Shown here: positions 24,539 through 32,838 of the stretch, one piece after another
Layout: each line of letters starts with the position of its first letter
Position numbering within the stretch: position 1 is the stretch's first letter
Assembly (NCBI GenBank): GCA_015068845.1
Contig: SVJR01000013.1
Span: 1 to 38,781 of the forward strand
Direction of reading: 5' to 3'
DNA length: 38,781 bases
Source: Oscillospiraceae bacterium
GTDB taxonomy: Bacteria > Bacillota > Clostridia > Monoglobales > Monoglobaceae
Notes under the pieces: model-generated
Seen by the model: only the letters and a program-made list of their open reading frames with translations
What the model was told of the DNA's origin: nothing
Databases searched by the model: none
Position numbers and translations under genes: made by a program

Positions 24539-25126
24539 ATGAATAACAGTTTAGTACCATATGTAATTGAACAAACAAGCAGAGGAGAAAGATCCTATGA
24601 TATTTTTTCGCGCCTTCTCAAAGACAGAATTATTTTCCTGTCTGACGAAGTAAATGATGTAACAGCAAGCCTTGTTGTTGCACAGCTTCTTTTCCTCGAC
24701 AGTGAGGATCCGGATAAGGATATTAACCTTTATATCAATAGCCCTGGTGGTTCAATAACCGCAGGTATGGCAATTTATGACACAATGAAGTATACCAAAG
24801 CTGATGTATCAACCATTTGCGTTGGTATGGCGGCATCAATGGGTGCGTTTTTGCTTTCAGCAGGCGCAAAGGGCAAAAGATTTGCCCTTCCCAACAGCGA
24901 GATTATGATTCACCAGCCCCTTGGCGGTGCTCAGGGTCAGGCAACCGATATCCAGATTCACGCAGAGCGTATAATTAAAATGAAGGATAAGCTCAACAGA
25001 ATGCTTGCTGAACACACAGGTCAGCCGCTTGAGATTATTCAGAAGGATACCGAGCGTGATAACTTTATGTCTGCAGAGGAAGCCCTCAAGTACGGACTTA
25101 TTGATAAAATTGTTGAAAAGAGATAA
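24539..25126 (+). CDS. clpP: ATP-dependent Clp protease proteolytic subunit
   Basis: 195 residues, the standard size. The catalytic triad is Ser100 (GMAASMGAF), His125 (MIHQPLGG) and Asp174 (TERDNFMS). N-terminal [27 protein letters not shown] is typical. ClpP forms a double heptamer that degrades proteins fed by ClpX (next gene, 20 bases on) or ClpC/ClpA. RBS ACGGAGG precedes ATG 24539. No strong promoter is visible. TTCGAC (24481-24486) and TATTGT (24505-24510) with an 18-base spacer are a weak possibility. No CtsR operator was seen. Confidence 0.98.
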   Translation: MNNSLVPYVIEQTSRGERSYDIFSRLLKDRIIFLSDEVNDVTASLVVAQLLFLDSEDPDKDINLYINSPGGSITAGMAIYDTMKYTKADVSTICVGMAASMGAFLLSAGAKGKRFALPNSEIMIHQPLGGAQGQATDIQIHAERIIKMKDKLNRMLAEHTGQPLEIIQKDTERDNFMSAEEALKYGLIDKIVEKR

Positions 25127-25146
25127 TTAAAAAGGAGCTTTAGTAA

Positions 25147-26451
25147 ATGCCAAACAACACTGATATAAGGCAGCTTCGCTGTTCATTCTGCGGCAAAACC
25201 GAGGACCAGGTAAAAAAGCTTATCGAAGGCCCCGGTGTATATATCTGCAATGAATGTGTAGATTTGTGCTTTGAAATTTTTGAGGACGAATTTGAGGATA
25301 TAACTCCGGAAACAGCCGACACCAAAATGGACGAACTGCCCAAACCCCGGGAAATAAAGGCGTTTCTTGATGATTATATAGTGGGTCAGGATGCGGCGAA
25401 AAAGGCACTTTCTGTTGCGATTTATAATCATTACAAAAGAATAGGCTACAATCTCGGCAACGACGATATAGAACTACAAAAAAGCAATATTTTGCTTCTT
25501 GGCCCGACAGGTGTGGGTAAAACCTTTATTGCTCAAACCCTTGCAAAGGTAATGAAAGTTCCGTTTGTAATAGCCGATGCAACATCACTTACCGAAGCCG
25601 GCTATGTGGGCGAGGATGTGGAGAATATTCTGCTTAAGCTGATTCAGGCGGCGGATTACAATATCGAGCGTGCCGAAAAAGGTATAATTTATATCGACGA
25701 GATCGACAAGATTTCAAGAAAGTCCGAGAACCCCTCAATTACTCGTGATGTAAGCGGCGAAGGCGTTCAGCAGACCCTGCTGAAAATTCTTGAAGGTACG
25801 GTTGCATCTGTTCCCCCGACCGGCGGCAGAAAGCATCCGCATCAGGAATTTATCCAGATTGACACCACCAATATTTTGTTTATATGCGGCGGTGCATTCG
25901 AGGGTATTGACAAAATTATTGAAAGCCGTGTAAATGCCAAAGCAATGGGCTTTGGTGCGGTTGTGGAAAGCAAAAAGGACAAAAACCGCGGCGATGTGTT
26001 AAAAAACCTTATTCCGGACGATTTGCTCAAATTCGGACTTATTCCTGAATTTATCGGTCGTGTTCCCGTTATAACCACGCTTGACTCTTTGGATAAGGAA
26101 GCACTTAAAATGATTCTTACCCAGCCGAAAAATGCATTGGTTAAACAGTATGCAAAGCTTCTTGAAATGGACGGTGCAGAGCTTGTGTTTGACGATGAAG
26201 CAATTGACGCTATTGCTGAAAAGGCAATTAAACGCAACACCGGCGCGCGAGGTCTCAGAACCATTGTTGAGGAAATTATGCAGGATATAATGTTTGATAT
26301 CCCGTCAGACCCGACAATTAAGATGGTTAAGGTGACTAAGGATTGCGTTGTCAGCAAGGCAGCACCGGAAGTTACCAGAGAAGAAAAGAAACCTATGAAA
26401 AAAACAACTACCCGTACCAAACCGGCAGAGGACGATAAAACCGCCTGCTGA
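25147..26451 (+). CDS. clpX: ATP-dependent protease ATP-binding subunit ClpX
   Basis: 434 residues. The N-terminal zinc-binding domain has Cys12, Cys15, Cys34 and Cys37 (CSFCGK ... CNECVDLC). The AAA+ domain has Walker A GPTGVGKT (119-126), Walker [10 protein letters not shown] (Asp184-Glu185) and the pore loop [21 protein letters not shown] and [20 protein letters not shown] are the sensor 2 region. ClpX unfolds tagged substrates and passes them to ClpP. The C-terminus has a basic/acidic tail ([20 protein letters not shown]) beyond the conserved part. RBS AAAAGGAGC. Cotranscribed with clpP. Confidence 0.98.
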   Translation: MPNNTDIRQLRCSFCGKTEDQVKKLIEGPGVYICNECVDLCFEIFEDEFEDITPETADTKMDELPKPREIKAFLDDYIVGQDAAKKALSVAIYNHYKRIGYNLGNDDIELQKSNILLLGPTGVGKTFIAQTLAKVMKVPFVIADATSLTEAGYVGEDVENILLKLIQAADYNIERAEKGIIYIDEIDKISRKSENPSITRDVSGEGVQQTLLKILEGTVASVPPTGGRKHPHQEFIQIDTTNILFICGGAFEGIDKIIESRVNAKAMGFGAVVESKKDKNRGDVLKNLIPDDLLKFGLIPEFIGRVPVITTLDSLDKEALKMILTQPKNALVKQYAKLLEMDGAELVFDDEAIDAIAEKAIKRNTGARGLRTIVEEIMQDIMFDIPSDPTIKMVKVTKDCVVSKAAPEVTREEKKPMKKTTTRTKPAEDDKTAC

Positions 26452-26472
26452 TTGCACAGAAAGGGGTAAATT

Positions 26473-27045
26473 ATGAAAAGTTTAAAAGTTATAGTGCTTG
26501 TTTTGACATTGACATTCGTTCTTACCGGATGCAATGGTAAGCCGGCAGAAGTGCCGACTCAGCCGGAAAATCCAACGCCGGAAGCTGAAACAAAGCCAAC
26601 GGTTATTTCTGCACAAACCCTGCCGGTAAGTGTTGCTGGATATGCGGAGATTACCTCGTATGTAGGCGATGTAGATGCAGATGGCACGGATGAAAGAGTG
26701 GTTATTTCCACGGGCGCAGAACGCACAAAAAATGGGGAGTTTCTCTGGAATGACGGTCAGGACTGGGCGGTGTTTGTGGAGGACACAAACGGCGTATATA
26801 TACTGCTTGACAAGTTTGTTCAGGCAGGCAGCGTGTATTTTGATGTTTCGGATTATTATATGAATGACGGTGCACAGCCCAAAATCCTCATTACTGAAAC
26901 AACCGGTGCGGGGCTTGTTCTTAAAACATATACATACTCGGAAACGGAAAATGGGTATGTTGAGGAAACAATCTATGATACAGGAGCGGTAACCGAAGCC
27001 GGAATAAACAGGAGATTTACATCCTTCCCTGAAATAACAGACTAA
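26473..27045 (+). CDS. Predicted lipoprotein of unknown function
   Basis: 190 residues with a lipoprotein signal peptide: basic MKSLKVIVLVLTLTFV, then lipobox LTGC with Cys20 as the lipidated residue. A Pro/Glu/Thr-rich linker (about 21-42) would hold the domain off the membrane. The folded part carries GDVDADGTDERVVIS, an Asp-rich loop like those of EF-hand/FG-GAP repeats, so calcium binding is possible. It is exported and anchored to the outer face of the membrane. It follows clpX by 21 bases and probably shares its transcript. I do not recognise a specific family. Confidence 0.75.
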   Translation: MKSLKVIVLVLTLTFVLTGCNGKPAEVPTQPENPTPEAETKPTVISAQTLPVSVAGYAEITSYVGDVDADGTDERVVISTGAERTKNGEFLWNDGQDWAVFVEDTNGVYILLDKFVQAGSVYFDVSDYYMNDGAQPKILITETTGAGLVLKTYTYSETENGYVEETIYDTGAVTEAGINRRFTSFPEITD

Positions 27046-27050
27046 AATGA

Positions 27051-27080
27051 GACCGTCCTTTTTTTGGACGATCTTTGAGT
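27051..27080 (+). terminator. Weak hairpin after the lipoprotein gene
   Basis: GACCGTCC (27051-27058) pairs with GGACGATC (27066-27073) with one mismatch. The T-run is in the loop rather than after the stem. A poor terminator at best. Confidence 0.3.
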
Positions 27081-27091
27081 GAGGAATACCA

Positions 27092-27616
27092 ATGAACAAG
27101 CTTTTAATTATTATAGATATGCAAAAGGACTTTATTGACGGAGCCTTGGGGACCAAAGAGGCCCAAAGTATTGTTGATAATGTGGTAAATAAAATAGATA
27201 ACTTCGATGGTTCAATTATTGCCACAATGGATACCCACCGCGACGATTATATGGAAACCCGTGAGGGTAGGTTCTTGCCGGTTCCCCATTGTATAAAAAA
27301 CACCGCAGGCTGGGAAATTGACCAAAGCGTAATGTCAGCACTCAAGCGTAAGGGCTTTAAGCTGGTTGAAAAACCAACCTTTGGCTCGGTTGAACTGCCA
27401 AAACTGATAAAGGAAAAATACAATCCCGAAAAACTGAGCGTTGAACTTGTGGGACTTTGTACGGACATTTGCGTTGTGTCAAATGCAATGCTTCTGAAAG
27501 CAGCATTTCCCGAAATGGATATTTCGATAGACTCAAGTTGTTGTGCCGGCGTTACGCCCGAAAAGCACGAGGCAGCTCTCGAAACAATGCGTTCCTGCCA
27601 GATTGAAGTTAAGTGA
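27092..27616 (+). CDS. Isochorismatase-family cysteine hydrolase (nicotinamidase-like)
   Basis: 174 residues. The catalytic triad is Asp9 (IIDMQKDF), Lys94 (VEKPTFGS) and Cys127 (CTDICVVSNAM), with TMDTHRDDY supplying the usual metal/substrate His. Family members hydrolyse amides or vinyl ethers of small molecules; nicotinamide to nicotinate is the commonest role for proteins with the DMQKDF/CTDICV wording. No NAD-pathway neighbour supports this here, so only the family is assigned. The start follows GAGTGAGGAAT. It ends at a strong terminator. Confidence 0.88.
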   Translation: MNKLLIIIDMQKDFIDGALGTKEAQSIVDNVVNKIDNFDGSIIATMDTHRDDYMETREGRFLPVPHCIKNTAGWEIDQSVMSALKRKGFKLVEKPTFGSVELPKLIKEKYNPEKLSVELVGLCTDICVVSNAMLLKAAFPEMDISIDSSCCAGVTPEKHEAALETMRSCQIEVK

Positions 27617-27628
27617 AAAGGACATTTT

Positions 27629-27655
27629 GCCCGACCAATATGGTCGGGCTTTTTG
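27629..27655 (+). terminator. Intrinsic terminator after the cysteine hydrolase
   Basis: Stem GCCCGACCA / TGGTCGGGC with loop ATA (27629-27649), then TTTTTG. Confidence 0.93.
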
Positions 27656-27662
27656 TTTAAAC

Positions 27663-27690
27663 ACCAAATTCACCGTCCGGCATAATATGT
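27663..27690 (+). promoter_or_regulatory. Candidate late mother-cell promoter of dpaAB
   Basis: An AC at 27663-27664, a 16-base gap, and GGCATAATATG (27679-27689) approximate the SigK pattern AC-N16/17-CATAnnnTA with one mismatch. SigK control of dpaAB is known in Bacillus. The match here is weak. Confidence 0.3.
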
Positions 27691-27726
27691 AACATAGCGA
27701 CTTTAAAAGTTTTGGAGGACAAAATT

Positions 27727-28614
27727 ATGGAAGGAAATAAAGGTAGATACCGACTTTTGTTTGTAGGCGGAGATAGCCGTCAGCTCCGTGCTGCAAACCG
27801 TACCGCAGAAAACGGAGTGCAGGTAAATGCTCTCGGCTTTTCTGAACTAACTGCGGGCATTGTAAGTCGTATTGATGATATAAATGACAGAAACTTTGAT
27901 TACACGGCGGTTGTGCTGCCACTTCCGTATACAACAGACGGTGTAAATATAAATTCCCCCGAATTTAAGAAAAAACTGCCGGTGTCTGATGTGTTTCAAA
28001 AACTACCGGTAGATTGCTGTGTGCTTGCCGGAAAATGCGATACAAATTTACGGAAGCTGGCGGAAGGGAAGGGGATTACCCTGATAGATTATTTTGACAG
28101 GGAGGAATTGCAAATTCTGAATGCAATTCCGACAGCAGAGGGGGCAATTCAGATTGCTATGCAGGAAACACCTTTTACCCTGCACTCGTCCGAATGCTTG
28201 ATTATAGGTAACGGAAGAATAGGTAAAATTCTTGCCAAGATGCTTCACGGAATAGGCGCTTCGGTAACGGTTGCTTCCCGAAAACGCAAGGATATGGCGC
28301 AGGTCATTTCGTATGGTTACAAAAGCCTTGAGATAGGCAGAATGTATGACAATATATGTAACTATGATGTTATATTCAATACCGCACCGAGCCTTGTTCT
28401 GGATGCTGATATGCTTTCGAAAACGCGTCGCGATGCGGTTGTGATAGACCTGGCGTCAAAGCCGGGCGGGGTGGATTTTGAAACAGCACGAAAAATGGGG
28501 ATAAAGGTTATCTGGGCACTGTCACTGCCGGGAAAGGTAGCTCCTCATACTGCAGGAGATATAATAGGTAAGACGATTCTCAACATACTGAACGAATTGG
28601 AGGCAAAACAATGA
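27727..28614 (+). CDS. dpaA: Dipicolinate synthase subunit A (SpoVFA)
   Basis: 295 residues from ATG 27727, placed by TTTTGGAGGAC. The N-terminus (LLFVGGDSRQL) and the Rossmann motif CLIIGNGRIGKILAKML (about 158-174) fit the NAD(P)-binding dehydrogenase fold of DpaA, and VIDLASKPGGVDF and SLPGKVAPHTAGDIIGKT are conserved. With DpaB it oxidises dihydrodipicolinate or its precursor to dipicolinic acid in the mother cell during sporulation. Calcium dipicolinate then fills the spore core. Its stop overlaps the dpaB start (ATGA). Many Clostridium species lack dpaAB and use EtfA, so the presence of the pair is informative about lineage. Confidence 0.93.
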   Translation: MEGNKGRYRLLFVGGDSRQLRAANRTAENGVQVNALGFSELTAGIVSRIDDINDRNFDYTAVVLPLPYTTDGVNINSPEFKKKLPVSDVFQKLPVDCCVLAGKCDTNLRKLAEGKGITLIDYFDREELQILNAIPTAEGAIQIAMQETPFTLHSSECLIIGNGRIGKILAKMLHGIGASVTVASRKRKDMAQVISYGYKSLEIGRMYDNICNYDVIFNTAPSLVLDADMLSKTRRDAVVIDLASKPGGVDFETARKMGIKVIWALSLPGKVAPHTAGDIIGKTILNILNELEAKQ

Positions 28615-29198
28615 AACTGAAAAACAAAACAGTTGGTTTTGCAGTAACGGGTTCTTTTTGCACCTTCAGCAAGGTTTTTCCGGAAGTAGAAGAGCTTGTT
28701 AAGGAGGGGGCAAAGGTTATGCCGGTTATGTCGGAAATCAGCTATAATACTGATACAAGATTTGGGAAGGCAAAGGAACACATAGAAAGATTGGAGAGAA
28801 TAACCGGAGAAAAAGTGATAGCAACAATACGCGATGCAGAGCCTATTGGCCCTAAAAAATTACTTGATGTGCTTGTTGTTGCTCCTTGCACGGGGAATAC
28901 TATCGCCAAAATCGCAAACGGAATTGCGGACTCAAGCGTAACACTTGCAGTAAAATCTCATCTTCGTAACAAACGCCCGGTGGTTATAGCGGTTTCGACC
29001 AACGACGGTCTTGCTAATAATGCTAAAAATATAGGCGTTCTTTCAAATATGAAAAATATCTATCTTGTACCAATCGGTCAGGATGACTGTGTTGAAAAGG
29101 AAAGTTCACTTGTTGCGGATATGAAACAGATAATTCCCGCCGCAGAGGCAGCTTTGGATGGAAAACAGCTTCAGCCGGTAATAGTTCTTCATAATTAG
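28611..29198 (+). CDS. dpaB: Dipicolinate synthase subunit B (SpoVFB), flavoprotein
   Basis: 195 residues, the normal length. N-terminal VGFAVTGSFCTFSKVFPEVEELV is the phosphopantothenoylcysteine decarboxylase-like flavoprotein motif. VVAPCTGNTIAKIANGIADS and STNDGLANNAKNIG are characteristic of DpaB. It is the second subunit of mother-cell dipicolinate synthase. It starts within the dpaA stop (4-base overlap), so translation is coupled. A terminator follows directly. Confidence 0.95.
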   Translation: MKLKNKTVGFAVTGSFCTFSKVFPEVEELVKEGAKVMPVMSEISYNTDTRFGKAKEHIERLERITGEKVIATIRDAEPIGPKKLLDVLVVAPCTGNTIAKIANGIADSSVTLAVKSHLRNKRPVVIAVSTNDGLANNAKNIGVLSNMKNIYLVPIGQDDCVEKESSLVADMKQIIPAAEAALDGKQLQPVIVLHN

Positions 29199-29204
29199 AC
29201 TTTG

Positions 29205-29236
29205 GGCGATGTGTCAAAATGCACATCGCCTGTTTT
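29205..29236 (+). terminator. Intrinsic terminator after dpaB
   Basis: 9-bp stem GGCGATGTG / CACATCGCC with loop TCAAAATG (29205-29230), then TGTTTTG. Confidence 0.8.
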
Positions 29237-29268
29237 GTGTAAGAAGTGTTAAATTTAGCATATTGCAC

Positions 29269-29297
29269 TTGATTTTTTAAAAAAACTGATGTATACT
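29269..29297 (+). promoter_or_regulatory. Promoter of mtrB
   Basis: TTGATT (29269-29274), 17-base A/T-rich spacer, TATACT (29292-29297), leaving a leader of about 90 bases to the mtrB ATG. Confidence 0.7.
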
Positions 29298-29393
29298 TAT
29301 ACAGTATGGCTTAAGATATTGCAGTTGACGGTATAAGTGCCGGATTATATAGAAAAAGGCTGTAAAAGATGAGCGGAAAGGTTGTGTAGTGAA

Positions 29394-29630
29394 ATGAGCG
29401 ACAATTATAAGAATGATGCTGCCCTTGGTGAATATGTTACGATCGTTGCTGAAGAGGACGGCGTGAACATAATAGGTCTCAAACGCGGTCAGGACACCAA
29501 GTTTCATCACACAGAGAAACTGGATAAGGGCGAAGTGTTTCTTTGTCAGTTTACAGAAAATACCTCTGCAATTAAAATTCGCGGAAAGGCAAAAGTTCAT
29601 ACCAAAATGGGGGTTATTCAGGCCGGATAA
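29394..29630 (+). CDS. mtrB: trp RNA-binding attenuation protein (TRAP)
   Basis: 78 residues, close to the 75 of Bacillus TRAP. EEDGVNIIGLKRGQDTKFHH, then TEKLDKGEVFLCQFTENTSAIKIRGKAKV, follows the Bacillus protein almost residue for residue. The tryptophan-binding loop (RGQDTKFHHTEKLDKGE) and the RNA-contacting Lys/Glu/Arg positions (EKLDKGE, KIRGKA) are kept. TRAP forms an 11-subunit ring that, with tryptophan bound, wraps (G/U)AG repeats in trp leaders and terminates or blocks their translation. The ATG at 29394 is preferred although its Shine-Dalgarno (GGAAAGG) is 13 bases away. A TTG at 29382 is an alternative. No folE or trp genes adjoin it. Confidence 0.93.
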   Translation: MSDNYKNDAALGEYVTIVAEEDGVNIIGLKRGQDTKFHHTEKLDKGEVFLCQFTENTSAIKIRGKAKVHTKMGVIQAG

Positions 29631-29657
29631 CAGGTCTGATTTTTGGAGGAAGATTAG

Positions 29658-30194
29658 ATGATACCAAACATTTTAACGACGGTAAGGCTGGTTATAATTC
29701 CGTTTTTTGCGTATTTTATGCTTAATTCGGAGAACTTTCTTGTTCCGTTGCTGCTTTTTGTTCTTTCGGGCGTCACGGATATTGTTGACGGCTGGATAGC
29801 AAGGCAGTTTAATATGATTACCGATGTGGGGAGTGTGTATGACCCTCTGGTGGACAAGTTAATGCAGATTACGGCGGTTGTGTGCCTTTCGCTTAACGGA
29901 ACAATACCGGGTTGGGTAATTTGTGTAGTTGCGGTTAAGGAGCTTTCGATGATTGCTGTCGGGGTTGTTCTTTACATAAAAAAGATTGTTGTACATTCAA
30001 ATTGGTATGGCAAGGCGGCAACAGTTTTCTTCTATGCGGTGATGTTTGTTTTTATAATATTCCCCGCGATCGACGAAGCAATTAAGACCGTACTGCTTGC
30101 GGCGTTGGTTGTAGTGATGTTTGCTGCTGCAATAGGTTATCTTGTGAAGATTTCCGGCGCTGAAGGAAAAAGTCTTTACAACAAGAAAGCGTAA
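29658..30194 (+). CDS. pgsA: CDP-diacylglycerol--glycerol-3-phosphate 3-phosphatidyltransferase
   Basis: 178 residues, the usual length. The CDP-alcohol phosphotransferase motif is complete: Asp44-Gly45, Ala48-Arg49, Gly58, Asp62 and Asp66 in DIVDGWIARQFN ... DVGSVYDPLVDK. Several transmembrane helices surround it. N-terminal MIPNILTTVRLVIIPFF is typical of PgsA, which makes phosphatidylglycerophosphate, the precursor of phosphatidylglycerol and cardiolipin, in the membrane. RBS TTTGGAGGAAG. It follows mtrB by 27 bases with no terminator, so TRAP and PgsA are probably on one transcript. Confidence 0.93.
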   Translation: MIPNILTTVRLVIIPFFAYFMLNSENFLVPLLLFVLSGVTDIVDGWIARQFNMITDVGSVYDPLVDKLMQITAVVCLSLNGTIPGWVICVVAVKELSMIAVGVVLYIKKIVVHSNWYGKAATVFFYAVMFVFIIFPAIDEAIKTVLLAALVVVMFAAAIGYLVKISGAEGKSLYNKKA

Positions 30195-30252
30195 ATTTCG
30201 AAATTTAACTAAATAAGTAAAATATTTGTACCATAAAGGCGGGGTCTCGGTG

Positions 30253-30281
30253 TTGACAATGATATTAGCCTTTGGTATACT
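30253..30281 (+). promoter_or_regulatory. Promoter of the Wzz-kinase-phosphatase-SLH operon
   Basis: Consensus TTGACA (30253-30258), 17-base spacer, TATACT (30276-30281), 30 bases before the first ATG. Confidence 0.88.
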
Positions 30282-30311
30282 AAAATAAATAAAACTTTGT
30301 GAGGAATGGTT

Positions 30312-31139
30312 ATGGAACAGTTTGAAGATATAAGCTTAAAACGATTAGCGGAAATACTTTTGAAAAAAATTGGGTTTATCGTTGCTGCAACTCTTATTGC
30401 CGGCGTTCTTGCTTTTGTATACAGCGAGATGATGATAGTTCCAGAGTATGAGTCATCTGTTTCGTTATATGTTAACAACGAAACAGAGTCGAATGTTAAC
30501 AAAACTTTGGGCAGTGATATTCAGGCATCTCAGATGCTGGTTGATACATATATAGTAATTATCAAGAGCGATACGGTATTGAACCAGGTGAGCCAGAAAC
30601 TTGTTGAAAAAGGTATAATAGGATATGATGCAGATGCATTGAGAAACAGCATCACAGCAAGCGCAGTAGACGCAACCGAAATATTCGAGGTCACCGTCAG
30701 AGATACCGACCCGATGAATACTTATACCATAGCAAACACTATTGCAGATGTTGCTCCGCCGATTATTCAGGACTTTGTTGAGGCCAGTTCAGTAAAGGTT
30801 ATTGACTATGCAATTGTGGGCGAAAGAGTATCACCTAATATTCAAAGGAATATGGTGCTTGGCTTGATTTTTGGTTTCCTTCTCAGTTGTTTGTTTGTTG
30901 TTCTGAGGGAAATATTTGATATGAGAATTAAAGATGAAGACGAGCTTGAACTGTGGTTCAAGATTCCGATTCTCGGCGTTATCCCCGATATTACAAATTC
31001 ACAGGTGAAAAGACAAGGTTACTACTCGTACAGACGAGGCGGAAAGCCTTATGAATATCAGCAGAAAGGAGTGAAGAACGATGGCGGAAAATCAAATAAA
31101 AATGAGTTGGTTTCAGAAACTAAGACAAATTCCAAGTAA
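30312..31139 (+). CDS. Wzz/CapA-type tyrosine kinase modulator, polysaccharide chain-length regulator
   Basis: 275 residues from ATG 30312, placed by GTGAGG; ATG 30306 lies too close to that site. TM1 is at about 20-42 (IGFIVAATLIAGVLAFVYS), followed by an extracellular helical region (EYESSVSLYVNNE to SSVKVIDYA). TM2 is at about 183-205 (MVLGLIFGFLLSCLFVVL), followed by a cytosolic tail with KIPILGVIPDI. This two-helix layout is that of the transmembrane adaptor that activates BY-kinases in Gram-positive capsule and polymer export. Its last 59 bases overlap the kinase gene in another frame. The protein has an unusual Lys/Tyr/Gly-rich C-terminal tail (YYSYRRGGKPYEYQQKG). Confidence 0.88.
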   Translation: MEQFEDISLKRLAEILLKKIGFIVAATLIAGVLAFVYSEMMIVPEYESSVSLYVNNETESNVNKTLGSDIQASQMLVDTYIVIIKSDTVLNQVSQKLVEKGIIGYDADALRNSITASAVDATEIFEVTVRDTDPMNTYTIANTIADVAPPIIQDFVEASSVKVIDYAIVGERVSPNIQRNMVLGLIFGFLLSCLFVVLREIFDMRIKDEDELELWFKIPILGVIPDITNSQVKRQGYYSYRRGGKPYEYQQKGVKNDGGKSNKNELVSETKTNSK

Positions 31140-31989
31140 TATTGCAAGAGAAAAACAAAGAAAGTTTCTTGTTCAGGACCACGAGTTTATCCGTGAAAAG
31201 GTTCTTAACTCCAAAAGCCCGTTCCATGTGCGTGAAGCATACAAAGCTCTCAGAACGAATCTTATTTTTTCACTTTCCTCAGAGGGCTGTAAAAAGATAG
31301 CGGTTACCAGTGCCCTTGCATCTGAGGGTAAAAGTACCAACTGTCTCAACCTCGCGATTACTTTTGCGGAGATGGATGCAAAGGTGTTGATTATTGACTG
31401 CGACCTTCGGCGTCCTAACCTTGCAAGACTTCTGGATGTACAGAATGCTCCGGGTCTCAGTAACTATCTTGTAGGTCTTAATACAAGCGAAGAGGTTGTG
31501 CGTAAGTCAATATTTAATAACCTTAGCTACATTACTGCAGGAAATATCCCTCCTAACCCGGTTGAACTTCTCAGCTCTGAGAATATGGCAAGACTGATGG
31601 AAAAACTGGAAAAAGAGTTTGACTATATCTTCCTTGATACTCCTCCAGTAAACCTTGTTATTGATACTGTTGCTGCTTCAAAATATGTTCACGGTGTTGT
31701 TATGATTGCGCTTCAGAACTCAACAGACAAGGAAGCAATCAGATATGCTCTCGGTCAGCTGAACTTTGCAGGAACAAAGGTTCTTGGTTTTGTACTTAAT
31801 GGCGTTGTATATGGCAATAATGGTGCATATAAAAATGTTAACAAGAGAAAGTACTATCGTTATTTCAGCTCAAGCGGCCGCAAAAAAGGTAGTAAAGGCT
31901 ACGGCGGGTACGGCGGTAGCTATGGTGGTTCATACGGAAATTATGGCAGCTATAAAAATTACGGCAATTATAGCAGTTACGGCAAATAA
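31081..31989 (+). CDS. Bacterial tyrosine kinase CpsD/CapB-like, with long Tyr/Gly-rich tail
   Basis: 302 residues; ATG 31081 follows AAAGGAG. Walker A is SALASEGKST (77-86), Walker A' VLIIDCDLRRP (102-112) and Walker B DYIFLDTPP, the three BY-kinase motifs, with the oligomerisation block REAYKALRTN upstream. The C-terminal tail (about 258-302) has 12 Tyr in Gly/Ser/Asn context (GYGGYGGSYGGSYGNYGSYK and on). It is the autophosphorylation cluster but longer and more regular than usual. The kinase cycles between monomer and ring with the Wzz-like partner to control polymer synthesis; PHP phosphatase (32101) reverses it. The gene overlaps the modulator by 59 bases, an unusually long coupling. 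Confidence 0.92.
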   Translation: MAENQIKMSWFQKLRQIPSNIAREKQRKFLVQDHEFIREKVLNSKSPFHVREAYKALRTNLIFSLSSEGCKKIAVTSALASEGKSTNCLNLAITFAEMDAKVLIIDCDLRRPNLARLLDVQNAPGLSNYLVGLNTSEEVVRKSIFNNLSYITAGNIPPNPVELLSSENMARLMEKLEKEFDYIFLDTPPVNLVIDTVAASKYVHGVVMIALQNSTDKEAIRYALGQLNFAGTKVLGFVLNGVVYGNNGAYKNVNKRKYYRYFSSSGRKKGSKGYGGYGGSYGGSYGNYGSYKNYGNYSSYGK

Positions 31990-32025
31990 GCAGTAATTGC
32001 AAAAATGCCCAAAAGAGACGGCAGT

Positions 32026-32051
32026 TGCGGCGATGTAAAAGCATCGCCGCA
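32026..32051 (+). other. Intercistronic hairpin between kinase and phosphatase
   Basis: Perfect 10-bp GC-rich stem TGCGGCGATG / CATCGCCGCA with loop TAAAAG. There is no T-tract after it, so it is not an intrinsic terminator on the plus strand. An mRNA-stabilising or processing role is possible. Confidence 0.5.
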
Positions 32052-32100
32052 GTAAAACAAAATAATTTCCTCATTTTCACTAAAGAAAGTAGGAATATGT

Positions 32101-32814
32101 ATGATAGATATACACACACATATACTTCCCGAACTGGACGATGGAAGCCGGAATGTCGATGAGAGTATAGTTATGCTTGGTATGCTGTCAGATCAGGGAG
32201 TTGATACCGTTGTGGCAACTCCTCATTTTTATATTGACAAGACAAATCCGCGTGATTTTTTACAAAGTCGCAACGAATCCTTCCAAAAACTAAAAAAACA
32301 AATTGAGGGTATGGAACAAAGACCCGGTATTGCTCTGGGAGCAGAGGTGCAATTTTATAACGAACTTTCATCTCTTGACGGAATAGAGCAGTTCTGCTTG
32401 GGCGAATCCAATTATATTCTTGTCGAGATGCCGTTTGCTCCATGGAACGGTTATGTATATCAGACCCTTAATAATTTATCAGCTTCAAGGCGGATAACTC
32501 CTGTTATTGCTCACTTTGAGAGGTATCTTGATTTTATGAACGAAAAGGAGACCGTGCTTAAACTCAAGGAAGCAGGTGCACTCATTCAGATAAATTGCAG
32601 TTTTCTTACAGACAGAAGCGGTAAAAGAAAAGCCCTTAATCTTGTAAAAAAAGGTGAGATAAGCTTTCTTGGTTCGGACTGCCATAACACAACAAGCCGG
32701 CCACCTGATATGAATGAAGGCGCGGAAGTTATTAGGAAAAAACTTGGAGATAACGGCTTTGAACGCATTGAATACAGAGAAAATAAGCTTATGCAGAAAA
32801 TGCTTATATATTAA
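32101..32814 (+). CDS. PHP-type tyrosine-protein phosphatase CpsB/CapC/YwqE
   Basis: 237 residues. MIDIHTHILPELDDGS carries the first metal ligands (His5, His7) and the family DDGS. VVATPHFY, the Glu in LGAEVQFY, VIAHFERY and LGSDCHN supply the remaining metal site of the PHP fold. Members dephosphorylate the Tyr cluster of the cognate BY-kinase with Mn2+ or similar metals. The fixed order modulator-kinase-phosphatase matches the capsule control modules of Streptococcus and Bacillus. The start ATG follows AAGTAGGAATATGT. Confidence 0.93.
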   Translation: MIDIHTHILPELDDGSRNVDESIVMLGMLSDQGVDTVVATPHFYIDKTNPRDFLQSRNESFQKLKKQIEGMEQRPGIALGAEVQFYNELSSLDGIEQFCLGESNYILVEMPFAPWNGYVYQTLNNLSASRRITPVIAHFERYLDFMNEKETVLKLKEAGALIQINCSFLTDRSGKRKALNLVKKGEISFLGSDCHNTTSRPPDMNEGAEVIRKKLGDNGFERIEYRENKLMQKMLIY

Positions 32815-32838
32815 CGGTATAGAAGGAAGCATCGATTA

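Noticed and set aside
29300-29393. TRAP-binding (G/T)AG repeat in the mtrB leader
   Set aside because: Only three GAG/TAG triplets with irregular spacing; far short of the usual 7-11 regular repeats.
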